This document shows positions 1 to 8,138 of a stretch of DNA of 64,000 bases, one piece after another (position 1 is the first letter of the stretch; each line of letters starts with the position of its first letter). The stretch is from Eubacteriales bacterium (lineage in GTDB: Bacteria > Bacillota > Clostridia > Lachnospirales > Lachnospiraceae), in contig JAUNHC010000008.1 in assembly GCA_030524175.1 (NCBI GenBank), positions 62,001 through 126,000 of the forward strand, written 5' to 3'. A program made the translations under genes and the position numbers. The notes beneath the pieces were generated by a model that saw only the letters and a program-made list of their open reading frames with translations, did not search any database and had not been told where the DNA came from.

Positions 1-1093
1 TAGGAACTGTGGCGCCTGCAAAAGCATGAACCAGCTCACCTACGGATTTCGCCATCATTTTCTCATTGCACAGAGTTGCTTTAAAGCCTGTCACATTTGT
101 CAGTGTAAGTACCGGGATATCAAATGCATCACAGAATTTCACGAAATCTGCTGCTTTTCTTGCTCCCCTTGCAGAAAGGCTTCCGTCAAATTCTTCTGTC
201 TTATTGCCTTCTGCATCATATATCTCGCTTCTGTTGGCAACTGCACCAACAGTCGCTCCGTTTAAACGGATAAATCCTGTTACCATGTCTTTGCCGTAGG
301 CTGCTTTTGTCTCGAAGAACTGTCCGTTGTCGGCTATCTGGGACAGGGCAATTGCAGTGTCACCTGCACAGTTTTCCAGATTCTCACATACACGGTTCAG
401 ATCATCTGTGCATTCCTCAAAGGAATCGTTATCCTCAAAATTGGAAGGAAGCAGGCATACCAGCTGGCGGATCTGTCCGAGGATCTCCTCTTCTGTACCC
501 ACTGCATCAATAAGACCTGTCTCTTCGCTCTGGAATTTTGCATCTGCAGTGTCGCACTTGGACACGTGGTTGCCTTCCAGCGCATTAGGAGTATTGACGA
601 ACATTTTCCCCTTTTTCTCTTCGATGAAAGTGAAATCGGTCAGCGCCGGAATCACAGCCATACCACCGCCGCAGCTGCCGAAAATACCTGTGATCTGCGG
701 AATTAAACCGGAAGCCATTGTCTGCTTGAAGTAAATCTCGCCGAATGCCTCAAGAGCGTCTGTTGCCTCCTGAAGACGAAGTCCTGCGCAGTCTACCAGC
801 CCGATCACCGGTGCCCCTGTTTTCATAGCCAGATCGTATAATCTGGAAATCTTCTTGGCATGCATCTCGCCTACTGTTCCGTTTAAAACGGCAGCATCCT
901 GGCTGTAAACATATACCAGATTTCCGTCAATGACACCATATCCGGTAATGACTCCATCAGAAGGTGCCTTCATTTCAGTCATGTTGAAATCTGTTGTTCT
1001 GGCTGTTACACTTTGTCCGATTTCAACAAAACTGTTCGCGTCAAGCAAAGAATCAATTCTTGTGCCCGCTAAGCTTTGTGTTGCGTTACTCAT
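1..1093 (-). CDS. Acyl-CoA/oxaloacetate-type carboxyltransferase subunit (3' part beyond window)
   Basis: The frame is open from an ATG at 1093 (GGAGGG ribosome site 9 bases upstream) to the left window edge, about 364 residues, so the C-terminus is missing. The protein reads as a biotin-dependent carboxyltransferase of the MmdA/PccB/AccD crotonase fold, which moves carboxyl between biotin and an acyl-CoA or keto acid. Visible features are the CoA/carboxylate-binding Gly-rich stretch GIFGSCGGGMAVIP near residue 190, the earlier GAPVIGLVDCAGLRLQEA segment, and the second-half pattern PVLTLTNVTGF. Biotin-carrier and membrane decarboxylase partners, if any, would lie left of the window. The exact substrate (methylmalonyl-, glutaconyl-, acetyl-CoA or oxaloacetate) cannot be told from this fragment. 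Confidence 0.85.
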   Translation of the reverse strand, partial: MSNATQSLAGTRIDSLLDANSFVEIGQSVTARTTDFNMTEMKAPSDGVITGYGVIDGNLVYVYSQDAAVLNGTVGEMHAKKISRLYDLAMKTGAPVIGLVDCAGLRLQEATDALEAFGEIYFKQTMASGLIPQITGIFGSCGGGMAVIPALTDFTFIEEKKGKMFVNTPNALEGNHVSKCDTADAKFQSEETGLIDAVGTEEEILGQIRQLVCLLPSNFEDNDSFEECTDDLNRVCENLENCAGDTAIALSQIADNGQFFETKAAYGKDMVTGFIRLNGATVGAVANRSEIYDAEGNKTEEFDGSLSARGARKAADFVKFCDAFDIPVLTLTNVTGFKATLCNEKMMAKSVGELVHAFAGATVP

Positions 1094-1150
1094 TCTCGTT
1101 TGCCCTCCATTTTTATAAGAATTTAAAAAGTATAACCAAAAATTTAGCCG

Positions 1151-1179
1151 ATTATAATTGTACATTTTTTTGCACAAAG
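1151..1179 (-). promoter_or_regulatory. Putative promoter of the carboxyltransferase gene
   Basis: On the minus strand a perfect -10 TATAAT (1151-1156) lies 17 bases from a weak -35 CTTTGT (1174-1179), in a very A/T-rich stretch. It would give a leader of about 50 bases before the ATG at 1093. Confidence 0.45.
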
Positions 1180-1256
1180 TTTCAATAGTTTTTAGCCATT
1201 TTGTTAAATTTTTAACCTAAAAAAAGTTTAGTTAACCAAAATATTTTTGTACATAA

Positions 1257-1295
1257 AAAGACCTCCGGCTGCCAATCCACTCGCCGGAGGTCTTT
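1257..1295 (-). terminator. Rho-independent terminator after the D-Ala-D-Ala carboxypeptidase
   Basis: A perfect 13-bp stem (AAAGACCTCCGGC / GCCGGAGGTCTTT) with a 13-base loop is followed on the minus strand by a T-run. It lies just downstream of the stop at 1302. Confidence 0.9.
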
Positions 1296-1301
1296 CTTTA
1301 T

Positions 1302-2573
1302 TTAGTGAAAAAAATCATGAAACACTTTATCCACACACCACATATAGTCCATTTTGTCCACGGCCTTTTCCGCAAGGACCGGATAGCTGCACAGCTCTTC
1401 ATCTTCCAGATAATAGGTGATCTCACCGATTTTCTGCCCCTGGCGGACAGGGGCTTTCAGAGACTCTGCCATAGACACCTTACATTTCACAGCCTCGTCA
1501 TTTTTCACCAGAAGCTTCTGTTCCTTTTCCTCTTCAGCCACCTCATAAGTCCCTGAAATGTACACAGGAACTCCTATTCCCAGTTCTTCTGAAACTCCGT
1601 TCTCCACCTTCACCTTTCCCAGTACAGGTTCTTTCCAGAAGGTCTGGTATTCAAAATTTTCTTCCCCGTATTTCAGAAGGGCCTTCGTATCGCTCCACTT
1701 ATATGTTTTATGGCTGGGCCACCCGCAGCCGAGAAGAGCGACAATAAATGTTTTCCCATTCTCCTCACAGGCACATACATAACAGTATCCCGCATTTCCT
1801 GTGAATCCGGTTTTGCCTGAGATCACTCCGTCCATCATATCCAGAAGCGCATTTGCATTATGTATGGAAAACTGACGTTTCTTAGTGATGTCCGAAAATG
1901 AATAATCCCTTGTCTGTGTAATGCGGAGAAAGGTTTCATTCTGTATGGCATACCGCATGATCAACGCCAGGTCACGGGCCGTGGTGTGATGCTCTCCTCC
2001 GCCGTCTTTGGCATCCAGCCCGTTTGGCGTGACGAAATGAGTGTCTGTACATCCCAGCTCCTTTGCCTTGGCATTCATCATATCCGCAAAACCGGAAACA
2101 GATCCGCCGATATGTTCGGCTATGGCAACTGCCGAATCGTTATGGCTTTTCAGCATGAGCGAATACAAAAGGTCTTCCAGATAATACTGCTCTCCCTCCC
2201 GGATATTAAGCTGCACATCTGGCTGGGCGGCCGCATTTTTAGAAACCGTTACATAATCGTCTCCATGAGCGTTCTCAAGCGCCAGGATGCATGTCATCAC
2301 TTTTGTAGTACTTGCATTGGCCCTTGCCACTTCCCCCTCCTTATCATACAAAACCCTGCCCGAATCTGCGTCCATCAGGACTGCAGACAGTGCGTAAAGG
2401 TTTCCCGGCCCGTCTTCATCCGTACTTCCGGCCGGCACCTTTGTCTCCATATCCACAGCAGCAGGAATCATCTGTACTACATGGGACATGTCCTCCCGGG
2501 CAGCGGCGGATACCTGTAAGAAAGCCATGGCAGCAGCCATGAAGCCCACTGCGGCAATATGTCTGATTTTCAT
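1302..2573 (-). CDS. D-alanyl-D-alanine carboxypeptidase, PBP5 family (S11)
   Basis: This is a secreted penicillin-binding protein of 423 residues that trims the terminal D-Ala from peptidoglycan pentapeptides. An N-terminal signal peptide (about residues 1-26, ending VSAAA) is followed by the serine transpeptidase-fold motifs: SxxK as STTK (near residue 89), SxN as SHN (near 143) and KTG inside SGKTGFTGNAGYC (near 255). A C-terminal beta-rich PBP5-C-like domain follows. The ATG at 2573 has a GAGGTGGGG ribosome site. It is a single gene with its own terminator, divergent from the ArsR gene. A second S11 enzyme lies at 10049-11281; in spore-formers such paralogues often divide into vegetative and sporulation roles, which I cannot assign here. 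Confidence 0.93.
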   Translation of the reverse strand: MKIRHIAAVGFMAAAMAFLQVSAAAREDMSHVVQMIPAAVDMETKVPAGSTDEDGPGNLYALSAVLMDADSGRVLYDKEGEVARANASTTKVMTCILALENAHGDDYVTVSKNAAAQPDVQLNIREGEQYYLEDLLYSLMLKSHNDSAVAIAEHIGGSVSGFADMMNAKAKELGCTDTHFVTPNGLDAKDGGGEHHTTARDLALIMRYAIQNETFLRITQTRDYSFSDITKKRQFSIHNANALLDMMDGVISGKTGFTGNAGYCYVCACEENGKTFIVALLGCGWPSHKTYKWSDTKALLKYGEENFEYQTFWKEPVLGKVKVENGVSEELGIGVPVYISGTYEVAEEEKEQKLLVKNDEAVKCKVSMAESLKAPVRQGQKIGEITYYLEDEELCSYPVLAEKAVDKMDYMWCVDKVFHDFFH

Positions 2574-2594
2574 ACCCCACCTCGCAAACCGTTT

Positions 2595-2609
2595 ATAAGA
2601 ATATCTTAT
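2595..2609. promoter_or_regulatory. 15-bp perfect palindrome between dacA-like and arsR-like genes
   Basis: ATAAGA-ATA-TCTTAT is a perfect inverted repeat in the 113-bp divergent spacer, overlapping where the minus-strand gene's -10 region would fall. It could be an operator for the neighbouring ArsR protein, but it is A/T-rich and does not match the usual SmtB/CzrA TGAA...TTCA operator. Confidence 0.3.
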
Positions 2610-2636
2610 GCCGACTTGTCCGGATTATGAATGTTC

Positions 2637-2665
2637 TTGCGGATTTTCTTTAATTCGTGTATGAT
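2637..2665 (+). promoter_or_regulatory. Putative sigma-A promoter of the ArsR gene
   Basis: TTGCGG (2637-2642), 17 bases, TATGAT (2660-2665). Transcription would begin near 2672, which rules out the upstream GTG at 2657 as the translation start and supports the ATG at 2687. Confidence 0.5.
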
Positions 2666-2686
2666 AAGCTTCAAGAGGTGAATATC

Positions 2687-3055
2687 ATGAATCATTCAGA
2701 AAAAAAAGAAAGCACAGCAACTCCGCTGTGCAGTGAAAAGCATAAACACGACCATATTGAGAGACATGTGATCCAAAGCCCGGAACTTCTCCAGGATCTC
2801 GGAGATCTGTTCAAGGTTTTCGGCGACCCCACCCGCATCCGTATTCTCTATGCCCTTTCAGGCCAGGAGCTTTGTGTGTGTGATATCGCCGATGTACTGG
2901 ACATGACCCAGAGCGCAATCTCCCACCAGCTCCGTGTTCTCAAACAGAGCCGCCTTGTGAAATTCCGAAGAGAGGGAAAAACCGTATATTATTCGCTGTC
3001 AGATGACCACGTTTATACGATTCTCAGACAGGGAATGGACCACGTGCTGGAATAG
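2687..3055 (+). CDS. ArsR/SmtB-family metal-sensing repressor
   Basis: This 122-residue winged-helix dimeric repressor releases DNA on metal binding. The start is the ATG at 2687 (AGAGGTG six bases upstream). The recognition helix is within DMTQSAISHQLRVLKQSRLV. Two metal-site signatures are visible: ELCVCD, the Cys-x-Cys of the alpha3N site of CadC-type sensors, with a Cys and His cluster near the N-terminus (LCSEKHKHDH), and a C-terminal D-x-H-x10-H-x2-E pattern (DDH...DHVLE), the alpha5 zinc site of SmtB/CzrA. It thus resembles two-site sensors such as ZiaR. No transporter or metallothionein lies beside it: the dacA-like gene is divergent and the phospholipase-like gene convergent, only 8 bases away. 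Confidence 0.9.
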   Translation: MNHSEKKESTATPLCSEKHKHDHIERHVIQSPELLQDLGDLFKVFGDPTRIRILYALSGQELCVCDIADVLDMTQSAISHQLRVLKQSRLVKFRREGKTVYYSLSDDHVYTILRQGMDHVLE

Positions 3056-3063
3056 CCGTCTGT

Positions 3064-3861
3064 TTATCCATTATATGTCAGATCCCATCTGCTGCTGAGA
3101 TGCTTATCTGACTGTGACAGGCCATAAAGCTCCTGGAGATAAGCCGGTGTCTCTTTCAGGGCTTCGTTGTACAATTCTTTAAGCTTCTGCACCGGCCCGG
3201 CGCATTCAGGCGCCGGAGTTTCTGTCATAAAATGATCCAGAAGTGCGGCAGAGTTCTTTTTGCCTGCTATTTTTAATATCCTTCCCAGCCACTTTCTCCT
3301 TCTTCCCCCGTCATCATATACCATAGCATTTGTAAGGATCTTCATCATTTTCAGGGAGATATAAATGTTACCCGTCCGTATGAGGGGCAATGCCTGATGG
3401 ATGACCCCGGCAGATGACTTTCTGGGCACAATGCAGTCTGATGGATAGTAAGAATATGGATCCCTGCCCGTCTCAACCATAAGCTCCCTGTCAAACTCCT
3501 TTTCAAGAAGGGTATGGGAAACAACGCCCCCGGAAGCCACCTGATTTACATAAGGATGTACTGAGGAATCCAGAAGGTAATGACATCCAAAGCCCAAAAG
3601 ATAAGAAAGAAGGGCCTTGTCCCCATACTTACGCACCTGTTCCATGCCCAGCTCAAAAAATTCTCTGGCCTTTTCACGGTGCATGGAAACCCCGAACCGG
3701 CTTACCGGATTCTTGGAAACCATAAAATAAAAGAGAATATCAGGACCATGCAGGCCGATACGGTACAATTCCCCGTTTTCCCGTATGATCTCCTGCATTT
3801 GTGCAGGAAGCTTATGGTATACTTTTTTTCCAAATAAATCATGTGCATATGTGGTTGGCAC
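3064..3861 (-). CDS. Zinc-dependent phospholipase C-like protein
   Basis: This protein of 265 residues belongs to the zinc-dependent phospholipase C/S1-P1 nuclease-like family. His and Asp residues that fit the metal ligands are seen: TTYAHDLFG at the N-terminus, LHGPDILFY near residue 60, GFGCHYLLDSSVHPYV near residue 110, and SHTLLEKEFDREL. There is no signal peptide, so it is likely cytoplasmic, unlike secreted clostridial alpha-toxins. Members of this short family are common in Firmicutes with no settled substrate. It is the last gene of a probable metallophosphatase-scpA-scpB-this gene operon (18-base gap to scpB). Confidence 0.75.
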   Translation of the reverse strand: MPTTYAHDLFGKKVYHKLPAQMQEIIRENGELYRIGLHGPDILFYFMVSKNPVSRFGVSMHREKAREFFELGMEQVRKYGDKALLSYLLGFGCHYLLDSSVHPYVNQVASGGVVSHTLLEKEFDRELMVETGRDPYSYYPSDCIVPRKSSAGVIHQALPLIRTGNIYISLKMMKILTNAMVYDDGGRRRKWLGRILKIAGKKNSAALLDHFMTETPAPECAGPVQKLKELYNEALKETPAYLQELYGLSQSDKHLSSRWDLTYNG

Positions 3862-3880
3862 AATCCCGCCTCCTTTTTAT

Positions 3881-4450
3881 CTAAACATCCAGTCTGAGCT
3901 GGATTTCTTCTTCTGCCTCTGCCTTAAAATCTTCAAGCTGTACAGGATCCAGCACCGGCAGTTCTTCCAATCCCTGTACCCCAAAGGAACGAAGAAATTC
4001 CTCTGTAGTCCCGAAAAGTATGGGCCGTCCCGGAGCATCCAGTCTGCCCAGTTCTCTCACCAGATTATATTCCACCAGCTTATTCACTGCGTGATCACAT
4101 TTTACGCCTCTGATCTTCTCTATCTCTGCCTTTGTCACCGGCTGCTTATAAGCAATGATAGAAAGTGTCTCCAGCATTACATCCGTCAAAACAGGCTTCT
4201 TCGGCTGCATGGCAATACGCACCAGATATTCATAATACTCTTTCCTGGTACACATCTGATACGACTGCTCCAGTTCAATGATCTGGATGCCTCTTTCTTC
4301 CCCCCGGCAACGGTCCATCAGATTATGGATCAGCTTTTCTGTTGTGTTTGTATCCTGCTCTATTGCCTTGGCGATCTGGGATAAGTCCACAGAATCACCC
4401 ATTGCAAAAAGTATGGCCTCAATAGCGGCCTCCATCTTCTTAATTTCCAC
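3881..4450 (-). CDS. scpB: Segregation and condensation protein B
   Basis: ScpB is the winged-helix kleisin-interacting subunit of the SMC-ScpA-ScpB condensin that organises and segregates the chromosome. The 189-residue protein has the typical opening (AAIEAILFAMGDSVDL) and the diagnostic LSIIAYKQPVTKAEIEKIRG segment near residue 95, followed by GRPILFGTTEEFL. Length is normal for the family. It lies 18 bases downstream of scpA, the standard order. Confidence 0.96.
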   Translation of the reverse strand: MEIKKMEAAIEAILFAMGDSVDLSQIAKAIEQDTNTTEKLIHNLMDRCRGEERGIQIIELEQSYQMCTRKEYYEYLVRIAMQPKKPVLTDVMLETLSIIAYKQPVTKAEIEKIRGVKCDHAVNKLVEYNLVRELGRLDAPGRPILFGTTEEFLRSFGVQGLEELPVLDPVQLEDFKAEAEEEIQLRLDV

Positions 4451-4468
4451 TGAATATCCTCATTCCTG

Positions 4469-5254
4469 TCACTCGTCTGCAAATTCTGTTAAATTCTTCC
4501 AGGTATCCGGCTCTGTCACCACCTCAACCTGAATATCATCAAATAAAGACTCCTGGTCTACATGTATATGTCCCATTTTCATCAGTTCTAATATTGACAA
4601 AAAAGTAACTATCACCTGAATCTTGGAACATTGCTGTTCCAGAAGGCTCCTGAAGCTGAAGCGCCGGTTCTCTCTGGCAAATTCTTTTACCTGGAGCATT
4701 TTATCTGAAAGGCTGATCTCTTCCTTTTCTATTTTGCCGAACTTACTTCTGATAGGATCGATCTTATCCTCCTGCCGGCGGATAATGGATTTGTATATAG
4801 CGTTAAGCTTCTCCAGAGTCAGACCGGCCAGCAGTTCACTGGGATCAACAGGCTCACGGTACTGAAGTACCTCCGGCGGTACGGAAGGCTTCTTGAAAAA
4901 TACATTGGCGGCATCGTCCATCCTGTCCTTAAGCTCATAAGACATATATTTATACATCTTATATTCCAGCAGCTTCTCCACCAGTTCAGCCCTTGGGTCC
5001 TCTTCTTCCCCTTCTTCATTGATTTCTTTGGGAAGGAGCATACGGCATTTAATGTCAAGGAGCGTAGCAGCCATAACCAGAAATTCACTCATCACCCCAA
5101 GGTCTTCTTCCTCCATGGAATGAATATATTCCATATACTGGTCTGTGATCTCCACAATAGGGATATCATATATGTCAATCTTGTTCTTGTCGATCAAATG
5201 AAGGAGCAGATCCAAAGGCCCTTCAAATACATTCAGTTTCACCGGTATGGCCAT
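4469..5254 (-). CDS. scpA: Segregation and condensation protein A (kleisin)
   Basis: ScpA is the kleisin that bridges SMC heads. The start is chosen at ATG 5254 (AAAGAGGA six bases upstream), giving 261 residues beginning MAIPVKLNVFEGPLDLLLHL, the family's hallmark N-terminus. A longer reading from 5299 adds 15 residues with no ribosome site. The middle holds DPRAELVEKLLEYKMYK. The C-terminal winged helix (FLSILELMKMGHIHVDQ) is intact. It is followed at once by scpB. Confidence 0.96.
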   Translation of the reverse strand: MAIPVKLNVFEGPLDLLLHLIDKNKIDIYDIPIVEITDQYMEYIHSMEEEDLGVMSEFLVMAATLLDIKCRMLLPKEINEEGEEEDPRAELVEKLLEYKMYKYMSYELKDRMDDAANVFFKKPSVPPEVLQYREPVDPSELLAGLTLEKLNAIYKSIIRRQEDKIDPIRSKFGKIEKEEISLSDKMLQVKEFARENRRFSFRSLLEQQCSKIQVIVTFLSILELMKMGHIHVDQESLFDDIQVEVVTEPDTWKNLTEFADE

Positions 5255-5291
5255 AAAACATCCTCTTTCTGATTTCTGTGCAACACAAAGG

Positions 5292-5320
5292 GGTAACAAT
5301 GAAGGTACTACATTATTACC
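5292..5320. repeat. Intercistronic hairpin between metallophosphatase and scpA
   Basis: GGTAACAATG and CATTATTACC form a 10-bp stem (one mismatch) in the 77-bp gap. Its ends (GTAACA...ATTATTAC) resemble the dispersed palindrome family described at 25152 and elsewhere, so it may be a shortened, diverged member. Confidence 0.4.
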
Positions 5321-5331
5321 AATTTTCCATT

Positions 5332-6147
5332 TTAACTGGAATGTTCATTTTTTTCAAGGGGTTTCATGGTTATGACCACCAGTTCTCTGGGATTATGGAT
5401 GCGCACAGGAACCGTATGTTCTCCAAGCCCTGCACTTACTATCATATGCTGTCCTCCTCTGCGGAAGTCCCCGCAGCAATAGGGGGGAAACAAAAGGAAC
5501 TGAGGCGACGTAAGACCTCTGTGCTCAGAGAACCTTACCACTCCTCCATGATAGTGTCCGGATATGATCAAGTCCGCCCCCCAGGAAAAATACGTCTTCC
5601 CGTATTTTGGATTATGAGCCAGAAGTACATGGACGCCTTCCCCGGAAGGGGTTCCCACCAGATGCTCCATATCTTTCAGTGAAAGCTTAGGCGAGGTTGG
5701 TTTATGATAATATTCCATGGGAAGTTCAAGACCGTAAAAGATAAAATCCGTACCGGCTATGTCCAGTTCCAGCTTTTCATTATGAAGAAAGAGCACACCT
5801 GCCTGTATCAGTTTTTTTTCGTATTCTTCGTACTGCTCCTTATATTTCCCGCAGGAAACTATCTTATATTCATGATTACCCAATGCATAAATGACAGGGT
5901 ATTTCTGTGCCAGGGAAGCCAGAAGCTTTCCCACCTGTTCCAGAGTTTCCGGATTCTCTCTGAAGATCATATCTCCGGCCACCAGAACGGCATCAGGTGC
6001 ATTCTGTTCCACCGCATTTATCAAATCCTTGTTATCCTCGCCGAAGACAAGTCCATGAAGGTCTGCCATCACTGCAAATCTTGCACCTAACACATCTTTG
6101 ATCTTGTGAGAACGAATTTCATATTTTTTTGTTATGAATTTTTTCAT
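5332..6147 (-). CDS. Calcineurin-type metallophosphoesterase
   Basis: This is a 271-residue dinuclear-metal phosphoesterase. The five metal-ligand blocks are all present: ADLHG (D-x-H, residue ~29), VLVAGDM (GD, ~57), LGNHE (~93), LLAHNP (~178) and SGHYHGG (~197). It resembles the YkuE/YaeI group acting on membrane phospholipid-type or cyclic substrates, but it has no clear N-terminal membrane segment, so the substrate is open. Start ATG 6147 has AAAGGAG just upstream. It appears to be the first gene of the scpA-scpB operon, separated from scpA by 77 bases containing a hairpin. Confidence 0.88.
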   Translation of the reverse strand: MKKFITKKYEIRSHKIKDVLGARFAVMADLHGLVFGEDNKDLINAVEQNAPDAVLVAGDMIFRENPETLEQVGKLLASLAQKYPVIYALGNHEYKIVSCGKYKEQYEEYEKKLIQAGVLFLHNEKLELDIAGTDFIFYGLELPMEYYHKPTSPKLSLKDMEHLVGTPSGEGVHVLLAHNPKYGKTYFSWGADLIISGHYHGGVVRFSEHRGLTSPQFLLFPPYCCGDFRRGGQHMIVSAGLGEHTVPVRIHNPRELVVITMKPLEKNEHSS

Positions 6148-6227
6148 GAATCTCCTTTAATCAGCCTCTTATGTCTGTCATTGTCTTACTTATTGCAACC
6201 ATTAAAGATTTCCTGATCTGTTGCTGC

Positions 6228-7256
6228 TTATTTGCCGAAGCCGCAGTTGGGGAAAGTGCAGACCTCACAGTTAAGGCACAATCCGCCTTCACCGAAAGCA
6301 GCAATCTCATCTGCTTTTATCTCATCATCTGCCATGATCCGCGGAAGGATCAGGTCAAATACTGTCCTTTTGGCATACATCACACATCCGGGCAGCCCAA
6401 GGATAGGAATACTGCGTCCCTCATATTCATAATATGCAAGAAGAAGCATAGCTCCTGGAAGAACCGGTGCCCCATAGGTGACGATCCTGGCTCCGGTATC
6501 CTTGATCGCCCCCGGAGTCCTGTCATCCGGGTCAACACTCATACCGCCGCTGCAGATGACCATATCTGCGCCTTCTCTGATAAATGCAAGGATATCTTCT
6601 GTGATCTGCTCTTTTACATCTCCCGGTGTAGTCTGCCCCACAACCTGGGAAGGATATTCCCCAAGTTTGTCTTTCAGCACAGGAGTAAAGGTATCCTGGA
6701 TCAAGCCCTTCTGTACCTCACTTCCGGTTGTGACGATTCCCACTTTCTTGTGATGGTAGGGCAGAATACGGAAAAGAGGTTCACTACCTGCTGCCTCCAC
6801 AGCCCTGTCCATCTTCTCCTGCTCAATGACAAGAGGGATGATCCTTGTACCAGCAAGCTTATCACCTTTTTTCACCGGAAAATCCCCGTGGCGGGAGGCG
6901 ATCATCATCTCTCCCAGGGAATTCACCTTAACCAAGGCTTCCCGGCGTATTTTCAGAACACCGTCTTCATCAGCCACTAATTCGATCTTTCCCTCTTTGA
7001 TTTCTGTTCCATGCATGGACGGGCCTGCACAGATACGGTACAGGATCTCTGCCCCTTCATTTTCGTGCAGGATTCCTTCCTTCTTCTCCCATACATATAA
7101 ATGCTCTTTTCCCACACTGAGCAATGCCGGGATATCTTCCTCCCGGACCACATGGCCTTTCTTAAAAAGCACACCCTTTTTCTCATCCTTGATGATCTGT
7201 GTGATATCATGACACAGAATATGGCCTGCCGCATCTTCTGTTCTTATTTCCCGCAT
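6228..7256 (-). CDS. MoeA-like molybdopterin-binding protein with C-terminal Cys motif
   Basis: The 342-residue protein carries a MoCF/MoeA-type molybdopterin-binding domain: IVTTGSEVQKGLIQD (~residue 175), MVICSGGMSVDPDDRTP (~240) and GAPVLPGAMLLLAYYE. The C-terminus is Cys-rich (CLNCEVCTFPNCGFGK) and could hold a metal or Fe-S centre. It is shorter than true MoeA and lacks the full domain I/II layout, so it may be a regulator or accessory factor for molybdenum (perhaps selenium-dependent) enzymes. The ATG at 7256 overlaps the nudC stop as TGATG, showing translational coupling; a TTG two codons earlier is a less likely start. Confidence 0.8.
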   Translation of the reverse strand: MREIRTEDAAGHILCHDITQIIKDEKKGVLFKKGHVVREEDIPALLSVGKEHLYVWEKKEGILHENEGAEILYRICAGPSMHGTEIKEGKIELVADEDGVLKIRREALVKVNSLGEMMIASRHGDFPVKKGDKLAGTRIIPLVIEQEKMDRAVEAAGSEPLFRILPYHHKKVGIVTTGSEVQKGLIQDTFTPVLKDKLGEYPSQVVGQTTPGDVKEQITEDILAFIREGADMVICSGGMSVDPDDRTPGAIKDTGARIVTYGAPVLPGAMLLLAYYEYEGRSIPILGLPGCVMYAKRTVFDLILPRIMADDEIKADEIAAFGEGGLCLNCEVCTFPNCGFGK

Positions 7257-8110
7257 CAGCAATGTCCTCCGTTTTTAAAATTCATCATCATCTCTTTTGT
7301 AAGACTGATATTCTCGCCCTCGTCAGGTATATCCTCACGGAACACCCATTCCGCCAAAGCCAGTTCCTGACGGTCCAGCGTGATACCCTCTTCCCCGTCA
7401 AGATCACAATAGAAGCCCATAAGAATGGTATCAGTAAACGCCCATGGCTGGCTTTTGTAAAAACGGATGTTTTTTACTTTAAGGCCCACTTCCTCCATCA
7501 CCTCACGGCGCACCGTCTCCTCCATAGTCTCACCGATTTCCGTAAAGCCTGCAATAAGGGCGTATCGTTTATATTCTCTGCCCACATACTTGGAGAGAAG
7601 TAATTTGTCTCCGTTTATGATACCTACAATAACCGCCGGACAGATTTTAGGATACTCTCTGTTTCCGCAGCTTTCACAATACATCATACGCTCTTTTCCG
7701 TCGTGAAGCATGGGAGTTCCGCAGCGTCCGCAGTACCGGCGGCTTTGATACCAGGTATAAAGCTGATGCCCTGTAGCTCCTGCAAATGCCAGATATTTTG
7801 GACTGGCAGTCCGCAGATAATTCAAGGGTTCATATTTCATCCCCTCAAATTTAGTGGTGTCCAGATCTCTGACCATGAAAAACTTCTTATCGTCAATGGA
7901 GAACAGATAAACACCCCGTTCACGGATGCCTTCCTCCTGCTTCTCCAGGTCTTTAAAAGTAGGGAAATCAATATTTCCTTCCTCTTCCTTTACCCACACC
8001 TGCCTGTTTTCATACATGAGGACGAAGCTGTCCTCCTTGGGTGCCTGGGGTGTGTATTGGTTATTAAATTTATAAGGTTCTATGTCCTGAATCATATCCT
8101 GCTCCTTCAT
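7256..8110 (-). CDS. nudC: NAD(H) diphosphatase / NAD-cap hydrolase, NudC type
   Basis: This is a Nudix hydrolase that splits NADH to NMNH and AMP and, in NudC relatives, removes the NAD cap from RNA. Of 284 residues, the N-terminal domain is variable, a four-Cys zinc ribbon (CGRCGTPM...CESCG) sits near residues 127-147, and the Nudix box GFTEIGETMEETVRREVMEE lies near 190, followed by SQPWAF, the NADH-specific SQPW motif (usual Pro after W replaced by Ala). It is in a tight cluster downstream of an ABC exporter (28 bases) and coupled to the molybdopterin-binding gene. Confidence 0.92.
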   Translation of the reverse strand: MKEQDMIQDIEPYKFNNQYTPQAPKEDSFVLMYENRQVWVKEEEGNIDFPTFKDLEKQEEGIRERGVYLFSIDDKKFFMVRDLDTTKFEGMKYEPLNYLRTASPKYLAFAGATGHQLYTWYQSRRYCGRCGTPMLHDGKERMMYCESCGNREYPKICPAVIVGIINGDKLLLSKYVGREYKRYALIAGFTEIGETMEETVRREVMEEVGLKVKNIRFYKSQPWAFTDTILMGFYCDLDGEEGITLDRQELALAEWVFREDIPDEGENISLTKEMMMNFKNGGHC

Positions 8111-8138
8111 TTATTTATCCGGAGGCGTACCAGCGTCC

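Noticed and set aside
1986-2519. 177-residue plus-strand frame inside the carboxypeptidase gene
   Set aside because: Antisense to a clear S11 enzyme, with no coding character of its own.
2657-2686. GTG start extending the ArsR protein by ten residues
   Set aside because: It lies before or at the predicted -10 box and has no ribosome site.
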